Below are positions 1 to 7,802 of a stretch of 64,000 nucleotides of DNA, piece after piece (position 1 is the stretch's first letter; every line of letters starts with the position of its first letter). Under the pieces are notes generated by a model that was not told where the DNA came from, did no database searches, and was given only the letters and a program-made list of their open reading frames with translations. The stretch comes from Candidatus Binatia bacterium (GTDB taxonomy: Bacteria; Desulfobacterota; Binatia; UBA12015): positions 85,451 through 149,450 of the forward strand of contig JAQWRY010000079.1 in assembly GCA_029243485.1 (NCBI GenBank). The letters are read 5' to 3'. The position numbers and the translations under genes were made by a program.

Positions 1-1
1 T

Positions 2-658
2 CGTTACGACGGGGAGATCATCGGAACCGACATCGAGGTCGGCCGTCTCCGTGCCGCCTTGGAGTCCTCCGGGACACTCGACACCACGCTCATCGTGCTG
101 ACCGCCGACCATGGCGAGAGCCTCGGTGAGGGGCGCTACTACTTTCAGCACGGGAAGCTGCTGAACGAGCCGTCCGTCCGCGTGCCGCTGGTTCTCCGTC
201 ATCCCGCGCTCCCGCGTGGGCTTCGGAACCCGACGCCCGCGTCTCTGGTCGACGTCTTCCCGACGATTGCCGCGCTGACCGACGTTTCCCCACCGCGTGG
301 CCTTGCAGGCCGGGACCTGAGCGCAGCGATTCGCACACCCGAAACCGCCGCTTCGACCATCCGGGTGACCTATACCGTCACCTCGAACCACAAGACGGCG
401 ATTCGCCGTGGCCCGTGGGAGCTTCGCGGCACGCCCCAGCGCAACGGAGCCGCGGACGACTTCCAGAAGGTCGAGCTCTTCGACACCCGCACGTCGCCGC
501 CGACGCGCATTCCCGAAGGAGAGCAGCCAGAGGTTCGGGCGGAGCTCGAACCGCTGCTGCACACCGCAGCCAAGAAGGTGCGCGAGAAGCCCGCGGCGCA
601 CCGGACACCGACTGAAGACGAAAAGAAGCGGCTGCGCGCCCTCGGCTATATCGACTGA
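2..658 (+). CDS. Sulfatase-family hydrolase, C-terminal part (cut by window edge)
   Basis: The window opens inside this gene, so the catalytic Cys/Ser region cannot be seen. The 218 visible residues begin with YDGEI and continue to TADHGES, the metal-binding DHG segment of the alkaline-phosphatase/sulfatase fold, then a histidine at HGKLLNE and the VPLV strand. The frame is open to the first base, so any start codon at position 59 is only an internal TTG. The tail ends in LRALGYID, very like the end of the full-length sulfatase-fold protein at 47874-49796 (LRALGYAE), so the two are probably related paralogues. It faces the cyclase gene and stops 30 bases before that gene's end. Family is well supported; the substrate is unknown. 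Confidence 0.85.
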   Translation, partial: RYDGEIIGTDIEVGRLRAALESSGTLDTTLIVLTADHGESLGEGRYYFQHGKLLNEPSVRVPLVLRHPALPRGLRNPTPASLVDVFPTIAALTDVSPPRGLAGRDLSAAIRTPETAASTIRVTYTVTSNHKTAIRRGPWELRGTPQRNGAADDFQKVELFDTRTSPPTRIPEGEQPEVRAELEPLLHTAAKKVREKPAAHRTPTEDEKKRLRALGYID

Positions 659-688
659 AGCCCAAACGGCGCTGTCGAGAGCGGTGCA

Positions 689-3600
689 CTAATCGTTGCC
701 GAACTGCCAACGCAGCCCAACCGTCGTCGCGATCCTCTCTGCCTCTTCACGACACGACTTGGCCTTCTTCTTCTCGCCACGCTCTGTGAAGAGTCGGGCG
801 CGACCAGCCAGGGCGGCCGCAAGCGTCGTCGGCGCATGAATCTCCCGTGCAACGCGAACCGCTTCCTCGAAGAAATAGTCCGCGCGCTTCCAGGACTCCG
901 AGCCCTGCCGCAACGCGACGGCCCCGAGATCGCACGCGCTTTGTGCGCGACGTAGGCGACCGCCCGCGCGACGACGCACACTCTGCGCCACCCGCTCGGC
1001 GCGTTCCGGATGCCCCGCGGCGAGAAAGGCCTCCGTGGCGAACCGCAGCAACTGCTGTACGCCCACGGCCCCTGCCAGGTTGTTCTCGATCTGCCGGAGA
1101 AGGCGCTCCTCGTCGATCGGCGCGCCCTCGCCTCGCCCGGCGAGAACCGCGATCGCCGCCAGGTTCGGAACGCCACTGCTCGAACCCACGGCGGCGGCCA
1201 GCGCCAACCCCTCCTGCGCCCACGCCAAGGCCGCTGCGAGTTCCCCGCGCAACAGGAACACCGACGCGACTTGACCCGCCGATATGATCCGCACGGTCCG
1301 ATTCCCGATTTCGGTCGCCAGATGAAAAGTCTTAGTCGACGCCGTCAGAGCGTCGTCGAGATCGTCACGGTAAAGCAACACCGCGTCACGGGAGACTCGC
1401 GCCCCAAGCAAGAGGTCCGGAACGTGCTCGGCCTGCGGAGTCGCGGTAACCTCGGCGAGCACGGTCTCCGCGCATTCCGCAGCCTCCTCGAACCGGCCGT
1501 CGAGGGCGTACCCCACCGCGAGGCCGCGGCGAACGCGCCAGGACCATTCCACCTCTTCCTCCGCTTGCGCGAGGTCGCGCGCGCGGATCAGACGCTCGAG
1601 GCCACTCACGTGCTGTTCGGCCGCACCGAACACGCGCAAGAGTCCCTGGAACGTCTCGACCGCGATACGATCCTGAGCGGTCCCCACGAGATCCAAAAGG
1701 CGCTCGATCTCCCCTCCCATCGACTCGATCGCAGCTTCCCTCCCTTCGCCGAAAACCGCGGCGAGCCAGAGGAGTCGAGAGCCCGAGAATAGCGCCTGCC
1801 GGGCCGCGCCCTCACCCGCCGTATCGCGACGCGCGATCTCCCACGCCTGCCGGTACAGGTGCGCGGCCGTTCCGTACGCGGGAACGGTCTCCGCGTGGGC
1901 CGCCGCGGCAAAGAGGTGGGTGAGGGCCTCGTCGTGGCTCTCTCCGTTGCGAAAGTGGTACGCGAGCACCGCGCTGTGTTCACCCGGGTCGGTCCCATGG
2001 CGACGCGAGAGAGCCTCCGCGATTGCGTTGTGCAGCTGGCGGCGCTGCTTCAAGAGCAGTCCTTGATAGGCGACCTCTTGCGTGAGGGCCTGCTCGAAGA
2101 CGAAGTCGTGCGCCGCGCCGCTCGTCGAGAGCCGCACGACTCCCGCGTCGCGAAGCGCTGCCAGGCGATCGCCGACTTCGATCCCGTCGGGCGACAGCAG
2201 CTCCTCCACCAGAGGCGCGGAGAAGTGCCGCCCCATCACGGAAGCCACCTGAAGTACGCGCTTCTCCTCCAGCGGCAGTCGATCGAGGCGAGCTGCGACG
2301 ATCTCGTGCACCGTAACGGGCACCTCGATCTCGGCGAAGGAGCGCGCCGTGAACGTCCCGTCCCCCGCCTCGACCAGCACACCCGTTTCGAGCAACTCTC
2401 GCGTGACCTCTTCTGTGAAGAACGGATTCCCTTCCGCCCGATCGTGCACGGCGTCGACGATCTCGGGCGGGGCTTCGCCGCCGGCAATCGCGTGCACGAT
2501 CGCCGCCGTCTGTTTCCGCGTGAGACTCGCCAGCTCGATTTCTTCGACGTCCTGGTCGTGCACCCAGGGGACCGGGGAGTCCGGGCGATAGGTGCAGACG
2601 ACCAGTACGGCCGCCGCCGGGGTTCGCTCAACCAAGACGCCCAGGAGTTCCTTGGACGCCTCGTCGATCCACTGCGCATCCTCCAACACGAGGACCAAGG
2701 GGGCACTCCGGCTCTCCGCCAGAAGGAAGCCGGTGACCGAGTCGATCGTCGCGTGACGAAGCTCAGCCCCCTCGAGCCCAGTGGAGCCGCCGGCGTCGAG
2801 TCCCAACAGACGCGCCAACGTGGCCGATGCGTCGCCGGAGGGGGCTCCCGCCTCGGCGAAAACCCGGCTCAGCCGCGCCGCAGCCGCGTCTTCGCTTCCG
2901 CCTTCCGGAAGGACGTGGCTCTTGAGCGAACCGACGAAGGGGCGGTACGCTGCCCGTTGCGTGTACGAGAAGCACTGGGCCCAGAGCACCGTGCTGGACC
3001 GCGCTTCCAAACGCCGAACGAACTCGGTGACGAGCCGTGACGCACCGACCCCGGCGTGACCGACGATCCCGACCGCTTGCCCCTGCCCCTGCGCCGCGCG
3101 CTCGAAGGCGGCCTCCAGACACGCAAGCTCCTCTTCGCGCCCGACGAACAGAGCCGAGCGCAACGCGCGCCCCGACAGCGGCGTCTTCGTCGCGAGCGCG
3201 CTTTCGACCTCGAACACGGCGACGGGCAGCGCCTTGCCCCGAATCGCTTGTGGGCCGAGAGGCCGGAGTTCGAAGTGCTCGGCAACGAGACGTTGGAGCG
3301 ACTCGCTGAGAAGAATCGCTCCCGGGCGCGCGAGTGACTGCAGCCGCGCCGCGAGGTTCGTCGTATCGCCGATCGCCGTGTAGTCCAGCTTGAGATCGCC
3401 GCCGACCGTGCCGACGATCACGGGCCCGGTGTTGAGTCCGATCCGCGCGGTCAGAGCCGGACGGCCTTCGGCTCGCAGCGAATCACTGAGCGAAGCGAGC
3501 CCGTCGCGCACCGCGATTGCCGCCTGAACCGAGCGCATCGGCGCGTCCTCGTGTGCGAGCGGCGCGCCGAACAAGGCCATGACTCCGTCGCCGGCGATCT

Positions 3601-4018
3601 GATTCACGAGACCTTCCGCACGACCGACTTCGTGAAACACCACCGCTAGGTAGCGATCGAGAAGATCGCGGAACTCCTCCGGGTCCATCGCTTCCGCAAT
3701 CGAAGCGGAACTCACCAGATCACAGAACAGGACCGACACCTGTTTGCGCTCGCCATCGATTCGCCCGCGCGTCGCGAGAACCTTCTCCGCGAGACCGGCC
3801 GGCATCTGCTCACGCAAGCGACGGAACGAACTGGCCAGCGCGACGCGACGCTCATCGGTACCGATGCCGTCCCCGCATGCGGGGCAGTAGACGAACGTCA
3901 GATGGACCGGCTGCTCGCATGCCCCGCAGCGCCCCGCGATCTCGACGGCGCACGTGGGGCACTTCTCCACGTCGGCGGGGATCGTGGATCCGCAGCCCAA
4001 ACAGGTGAGTTCCGACAT
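689..4018 (-). CDS. Class III adenylate/guanylate cyclase fused to AAA ATPase and TPR-like region, with zinc ribbons
   Basis: A 1109-residue cytoplasmic signalling protein. Residues 6-48 hold four CxxC pairs (two zinc ribbons). The cyclase domain spans about 90-270, with metal aspartates in FCD (100) and AGDG (144) and the catalytic N/R pair in NLAARL (about 221-225), so cAMP or cGMP synthesis looks intact. From about 290 an AAA_16 ATPase follows (FVGREEEL), then a long alpha-helical, TPR-like tail. The P-loop reads GHAGVGAS (320-327): the invariant Lys is Ala, while the Walker B stretch VLVLEDAQW is kept. I chose ATG 4018 because GGAAGG lies six bases upstream; a second ATG at 4024 abuts that site and longer versions run into the cobalamin riboswitch. 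Monocistronic, divergent from the receptor operon. Confidence 0.9.
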   Translation of the reverse strand: MSELTCLGCGSTIPADVEKCPTCAVEIAGRCGACEQPVHLTFVYCPACGDGIGTDERRVALASSFRRLREQMPAGLAEKVLATRGRIDGERKQVSVLFCDLVSSASIAEAMDPEEFRDLLDRYLAVVFHEVGRAEGLVNQIAGDGVMALFGAPLAHEDAPMRSVQAAIAVRDGLASLSDSLRAEGRPALTARIGLNTGPVIVGTVGGDLKLDYTAIGDTTNLAARLQSLARPGAILLSESLQRLVAEHFELRPLGPQAIRGKALPVAVFEVESALATKTPLSGRALRSALFVGREEELACLEAAFERAAQGQGQAVGIVGHAGVGASRLVTEFVRRLEARSSTVLWAQCFSYTQRAAYRPFVGSLKSHVLPEGGSEDAAAARLSRVFAEAGAPSGDASATLARLLGLDAGGSTGLEGAELRHATIDSVTGFLLAESRSAPLVLVLEDAQWIDEASKELLGVLVERTPAAAVLVVCTYRPDSPVPWVHDQDVEEIELASLTRKQTAAIVHAIAGGEAPPEIVDAVHDRAEGNPFFTEEVTRELLETGVLVEAGDGTFTARSFAEIEVPVTVHEIVAARLDRLPLEEKRVLQVASVMGRHFSAPLVEELLSPDGIEVGDRLAALRDAGVVRLSTSGAAHDFVFEQALTQEVAYQGLLLKQRRQLHNAIAEALSRRHGTDPGEHSAVLAYHFRNGESHDEALTHLFAAAAHAETVPAYGTAAHLYRQAWEIARRDTAGEGAARQALFSGSRLLWLAAVFGEGREAAIESMGGEIERLLDLVGTAQDRIAVETFQGLLRVFGAAEQHVSGLERLIRARDLAQAEEEVEWSWRVRRGLAVGYALDGRFEEAAECAETVLAEVTATPQAEHVPDLLLGARVSRDAVLLYRDDLDDALTASTKTFHLATEIGNRTVRIISAGQVASVFLLRGELAAALAWAQEGLALAAAVGSSSGVPNLAAIAVLAGRGEGAPIDEERLLRQIENNLAGAVGVQQLLRFATEAFLAAGHPERAERVAQSVRRRAGGRLRRAQSACDLGAVALRQGSESWKRADYFFEEAVRVAREIHAPTTLAAALAGRARLFTERGEKKKAKSCREEAERIATTVGLRWQFGND

Positions 4019-4114
4019 GGCCATCCTTCCGGGCGGATCATAGAGCCATTCGGCTTCCAGCCGAAGAGCGCTCCACGACCGGGCCTTCCGGCCCGGGCCC
4101 GGTTGACAGGGTCC

Positions 4115-4292
4115 GCGGAGGTTCGCTAGCACCAACGACAAGATCGCGTAGGCGTGAGGGAAGCCGGTGAAACACCGGCACGGCTCCCGCCACTGTAAGT
4201 CGGAACGAAAGCGCACGAAGGCCACTGTCCCCGCAGGGATGGGAAGGCAGCGCGTAGTAGGTCGCCGACGAGTCAGGAAACCTAGCCCACGC
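4115..4292 (+). promoter_or_regulatory. Cobalamin (AdoCbl) riboswitch
   Basis: The stretch from about 4160 to 4199 contains the B12-box core: AAGCCGGTGAA, then CCGGCACGG, then CCGCCACTGTAA. The 3' closing element GACGAGTCAGGAAACCT follows at about 4267-4283. Order and spacing match the classic cobalamin riboswitch. It sits on the plus strand about 85 bases before a TonB-dependent receptor gene, the usual place for B12-repressed uptake genes. It should shut down expression of the receptor and the coupled lipoprotein when cobalamin is plentiful. The edges are approximate because the peripheral stems were judged by eye. Confidence 0.93.
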
Positions 4293-4357
4293 GGCCGATG
4301 CTCGAGGTTCTCCGGGATGTGAGGACGCGGGGTCTCCTATCTTCATAGAAGGACGAA

Positions 4358-4381
4358 ATGGCCGACCGGGCATCCGCTTGA
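4358..4381 (+). CDS. Putative 7-codon leader ORF overlapping the receptor start
   Basis: An ATG at 4358 follows a good ribosome-binding stretch (GAAGGACGAA) and opens a frame of seven codons (MADRASA) ending in TGA at 4379-4381. That stop overlaps the only workable receptor start, TTG at 4378-4380. The receptor start itself has no purine-rich site in the preceding 15 bases. A terminating ribosome re-initiating on the TTG would explain both facts. Alternatively the ATG is accidental, or an indel separates it from the receptor frame. Confidence 0.35.
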   Translation: MADRASA

Positions 4382-6477
4382 GGCGGCGAGCTTTTCTGGC
4401 GTGCGCTCTGGTGTGCGCCACACTGACACTCGGGCCTCGCCCCGTGCTCGCGCAGGACGAGGCAGACGCCGCCGCAGTTGCCACGCCGGACGTCGCGCAA
4501 CCAGAGTCCGAGCCCGTGCGCGAAGTCCCGATCGACATCGAGAATCTCGAGGTGACGGAAACCTCGCTGCGCACCGTCACCGATGCGACCGCGTTTGCGA
4601 CCGTGATCGAAGTCACCCAACAGGCGGAAGAGTTCAAGACCGTCGCCCAGGTCTTGTCCGAGACGGCCGGACTTCAGGTGCGCCGGTTCGGCGGGCTCGG
4701 CGATTTCGCAACGGTATCCGTCCGCGGTGCGACGTCCGGGCAGGTCCGAATCTACTTCGACGATGTCCCGCTCACCCGCGCGCGAAGTGAAACCGTGAAT
4801 CTCGCGGGCCTCCCGCTCGAGCCACTCCAGCGAATTGAGGTCTACCGGGGAGCGACGCCCTTGTCGGTCGGCGCCTCCGCACTGGGCGGCGTGATCAACC
4901 TGGTCACGAAGGATCCGGGGGAGACCCCCTCCCTTTCGTTTCTCGCCGGCGGCGGATCGTTCGGAACGAGGCAGGCCAGTCTCACCGCGTCCGGAATGCT
5001 CGGCGACTGGGGGCTTTTGGGCTCGTTCAACTATCTAGGTTCCGAAGGCGACTTCCCGTTCGACGATGACAACGGCACTCCCGTGAACCCACACGACGAC
5101 GAGCGGGTCCGACGCGAGAACAACGCGTTCAACTCGGGCGACGTCATCCTGAAGGTGGTTCGCGAGGTGTCTGCCCGGTCGAGAGTCGTCGCGATGAACG
5201 AGTTCTTCATCAACGACCAGGGCGTGCCCGGCATCGGCTCGTTCCAATCGAAAGAAGCGAACCTCTTCGAACTACGAAACCTGAGTTACCTGCGATTCGA
5301 GGGCGATGGCCTCGAGAATCTACCGACCGAGTTCGATGCCACCCTCTTCTTCATCTACGAGGAAGAACGCTTCGAGGATCCGAAGGGAGACATCGGCCTC
5401 GGGCGACGGAACACGCGCTTCCGCACGTTCGCTTCGGGAGCGAACGTACACGGCGCCGAGTCCGTCGGCCGTCATCTCCTCGAGGGCCGCATCGACCTCG
5501 GCGGAGAAGTGCTCGTACCGCGCGACCTGATCACGCCCGACCCGATGGACGTCACCCAGTCGCGGATCTCGTTCGACGTCGGCGTCGGCGACACGATGAG
5601 CCTGCTCGACGACGATCTCCTCGTCGATGGGCAGTTCCGCTACGAGCTCGTGCACGACGACTTCGGTGGCTTCGTCGACGCGACCGGCCAAGTGACCGAC
5701 GACTCGAGCGGCGGCACCCAGCATCTCTTCACGCCGCGCATCGGCGCCCGCTACACCATCCAGCCCTGGCTCTGGGCCAAGACGAATGCAGGCAGGTACG
5801 GACGCTTCCCGAATTTCTCCGAACTCTTCGGCAACCGCGGCTCGATCGTCGGCAACCCCGACCTCGTTCCGGAAAAGGGCTGGAACGTCGACTTCGGATT
5901 CGACGCCCAGCAGGCTACGTGGGGCCCGCTCGACGCACTCCGCGCCGAGGCCGTCTTCTTCTGGCGCGACGTCGACGACCTGATCCTCTTCATACAGAAC
6001 TCCCAGCGCACGTCCGTACCGCGAAACATCGGAAGCGCCGAGATCTGGGGCATCGAGCTTTCGACCGCGTTCCAAGCCTGGGAGCGCATCGGCTTCACCG
6101 CCAATTACACCTACCAGGATGCGCGCGACCGCAGCGCCGCCCCCTCGCGCAACGGCAAACAGCTCCCCGGCATTCCGCAGAACGAGGCCTACACACGAAT
6201 CGACTACCACCCGTGGGACCTCGTTCCCTTCTACGAACTCTCGTTCACATCAGGGAACTTCCTCGATCGCGCGAACCTCATCGACGTACCGAACCGGCTC
6301 CTGCACTCCCTTGGGCTCCAGTACGCGCTCTCTTCGATGCCTCTCACGTTCACGTTCGAGGCGAGAAACATCACCGACAATCAGATCGAGGACGTCGCCG
6401 GCTTCCCCCTGCCGGGACGCTCGTTGTTTGGAACCGTGGCTTACCGATGGAACGGTGCCCCGCAGGAGAATTCGTGA
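4378..6477 (+). CDS. btuB: TonB-dependent outer-membrane receptor, BtuB-like (cobalamin uptake)
   Basis: A 699-residue outer-membrane receptor. Residues 1-25 are a Sec signal peptide (MRRRAFLACALV... to VLAQ). A plug domain follows at about 60-180, with VSVRGATSGQ, IEVYRGATP and ALGGVINLVTK, all typical plug motifs, then a 22-strand barrel to the end (repeated aromatic/Arg strand pattern, FTFEARNITDNQ near the C-terminus). The upstream cobalamin riboswitch makes vitamin B12 or another corrinoid the likely substrate; transport would need TonB/ExbBD, which are not in this window. The start is TTG at 4378, the only start that keeps a signal peptide. The stop overlaps the next gene's GTG by three bases, so the two are translationally coupled. 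B12 specificity is inferred from the riboswitch. Confidence 0.9.
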   Translation: MRRRAFLACALVCATLTLGPRPVLAQDEADAAAVATPDVAQPESEPVREVPIDIENLEVTETSLRTVTDATAFATVIEVTQQAEEFKTVAQVLSETAGLQVRRFGGLGDFATVSVRGATSGQVRIYFDDVPLTRARSETVNLAGLPLEPLQRIEVYRGATPLSVGASALGGVINLVTKDPGETPSLSFLAGGGSFGTRQASLTASGMLGDWGLLGSFNYLGSEGDFPFDDDNGTPVNPHDDERVRRENNAFNSGDVILKVVREVSARSRVVAMNEFFINDQGVPGIGSFQSKEANLFELRNLSYLRFEGDGLENLPTEFDATLFFIYEEERFEDPKGDIGLGRRNTRFRTFASGANVHGAESVGRHLLEGRIDLGGEVLVPRDLITPDPMDVTQSRISFDVGVGDTMSLLDDDLLVDGQFRYELVHDDFGGFVDATGQVTDDSSGGTQHLFTPRIGARYTIQPWLWAKTNAGRYGRFPNFSELFGNRGSIVGNPDLVPEKGWNVDFGFDAQQATWGPLDALRAEAVFFWRDVDDLILFIQNSQRTSVPRNIGSAEIWGIELSTAFQAWERIGFTANYTYQDARDRSAAPSRNGKQLPGIPQNEAYTRIDYHPWDLVPFYELSFTSGNFLDRANLIDVPNRLLHSLGLQYALSSMPLTFTFEARNITDNQIEDVAGFPLPGRSLFGTVAYRWNGAPQENS

Positions 6478-7628
6478 AGCACTTCAGCAATCCGACCAAA
6501 TTCATGGCTACACTCGGCCTGACCGCACTCCTCGCCGCTTGCGGTGGCGGCGGGAGCGACGACGGCGGTGGCGGCGAGAACCCGAACCCGACGGCCACGC
6601 CGGCTCCGGCCCCGAGCCCGACTCTCGAGCGAGTCGCCGTAGTTCTCACCACCGACTTCACCAGCAGCTCGTTCGCAACGCTGCCCGTCAGCAACCCCAC
6701 GTCCGTCACGACCGACGACCGCACCTTGCACAGCGATTCCATCGCGCGCGCCCACGGGTCCGTCTTGTACGTCATCAACCGATTCGGCGCGGACAACATC
6801 CAGGCCCTCGACGGAACGAACGACTACACCACGCTTTGGCAGTGCTCCGTCGGCAACGGCAAGAATCCGCAGGACATCGTCGTGCTCGGCGACAAAGGCT
6901 ACGTCGCTCTGTACGCCGGCGGCGTCGCGGTCGTGAACCTGCGTCCCAGCCAGGACTGCTCAGACTTCGTGATTCAGGAGATCGACCTCTCCTCCCTCGC
7001 CGATGCCGATGGGTTTCCGGAGGCCAATCGAATGGTGATCACCAATGGGCTGCTCTACGTGAGCCTGCAACGCCTCGACAACTTCGTCCCGACCGCGACG
7101 AGCATGCTCGCCGTCATCGACACCGACACCGATGAGCTCATCGACAGCATCGAACTCTCAGCTCCGAACCCGTTCGCCGAGACGAAGGGACTCCTTCTCG
7201 ACCCGGACGGCAAGATCCTGGTTGCGGAGGTCGGCGACTTCGGCGCGTTGGACGGCGGCATCGAGCGCATCGACCCGGTCACCGCCACAGCAGAGGGACA
7301 CTTCATCACCGAGGCGGAACTCGGCGGCAACATTGTCGACTTCACCCTCGTTTCCGACACCCGCGGCTACGCCGTCGTCTCCGACGCCGACTTCAACAAC
7401 AGCCTCGTGCGCTTCAATCCTTCCACCGGGGAACTCGTCTCGACGCTGGCGACGGGCGCGGCCTACCTGCCCGACGTGGAGTACGATTTGGTCACCGATC
7501 AGCTCTTCCTCGCGAGCCAAGACTTCACGAATCCAGGCATCCGGGTGTTCGCCGCCGACGACTCCGAAGTGACGTCATCCCCGATCGACACCGGCCTACC
7601 CCCGTTCAACATCAACTTCATCGAGTAA
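6474..7628 (+). CDS. YncE-like beta-propeller lipoprotein, candidate BtuG analogue
   Basis: A 384-residue lipoprotein. The start is GTG 6474, with AGGAG five bases upstream and an overlap with the receptor stop (GTGA). The signal peptide ends in the lipobox LLAAC followed by a glycine/Asp linker and a Pro/Thr stretch, as in proteins held away from a membrane. The rest is repeated YVINRFG/AVIDTDT/ILVAEVGD-type strands, as in YncE/DUF5074-like seven-bladed propellers. In Bacteroides, BtuG is a propeller lipoprotein that caps BtuB and binds cobalamin extremely tightly; the same pairing, lipidation and riboswitch control are seen here. I infer a B12-capture role; sequence alone does not prove homology to BtuG. 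A strong hairpin follows. Confidence 0.85.
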   Translation: MKHFSNPTKFMATLGLTALLAACGGGGSDDGGGGENPNPTATPAPAPSPTLERVAVVLTTDFTSSSFATLPVSNPTSVTTDDRTLHSDSIARAHGSVLYVINRFGADNIQALDGTNDYTTLWQCSVGNGKNPQDIVVLGDKGYVALYAGGVAVVNLRPSQDCSDFVIQEIDLSSLADADGFPEANRMVITNGLLYVSLQRLDNFVPTATSMLAVIDTDTDELIDSIELSAPNPFAETKGLLLDPDGKILVAEVGDFGALDGGIERIDPVTATAEGHFITEAELGGNIVDFTLVSDTRGYAVVSDADFNNSLVRFNPSTGELVSTLATGAAYLPDVEYDLVTDQLFLASQDFTNPGIRVFAADDSEVTSSPIDTGLPPFNINFIE

Positions 7629-7642
7629 CCGGAACGAGCCGT

Positions 7643-7676
7643 GGGGGGGCTTCGGGCGACACGCCCAGGCCCCCCG
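7643..7676 (+). terminator. Strong GC hairpin closing the B12 operon
   Basis: Six to seven Gs pair with six Cs (7644-7649 with 7070s region 7670-7675), enclosing a second GGGCG/CGCCC stem with a three-base loop. It begins 15 bases after the propeller stop. There is no good U-tract, so it may be a Rho-aided end or an RNA-stabilising structure. Confidence 0.6.
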
Positions 7677-7802
7677 CGTGCGAAAACCATCAAACTTTCG
7701 AGCCCTCCCGGCGTCTCAAAAAAGATCAGGTTGAAAACAAGCTGGAACAGCCCGTAAGCTCCCGACGGCGGTCGTGATACATCGGCCGATCAGGGGGCCC
7801 CG

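Noticed and set aside
1010..1792. Long plus-strand open frames opposite the cyclase gene (also 1859-3040)
   Set aside because: Composition mirrors the codon bias of the real minus-strand gene, with no domain motifs; GC-rich antisense frames are expected.
4019..4225. Upstream extension of the cyclase by 69 codons
   Set aside because: Overlaps the riboswitch on the other strand, has no domain content, and a good Shine-Dalgarno site lies at ATG 4018.
5320..6210. 296-codon minus-strand frame within the BtuB-like gene
   Set aside because: Shadow of the receptor; no recognisable fold and no ribosome-binding site.
7732..7765. TTGAAA ... GTAAGC as promoter of the copper-lipoprotein gene
   Set aside because: The -10 match is poor and spacing only fits one choice; too weak to list.
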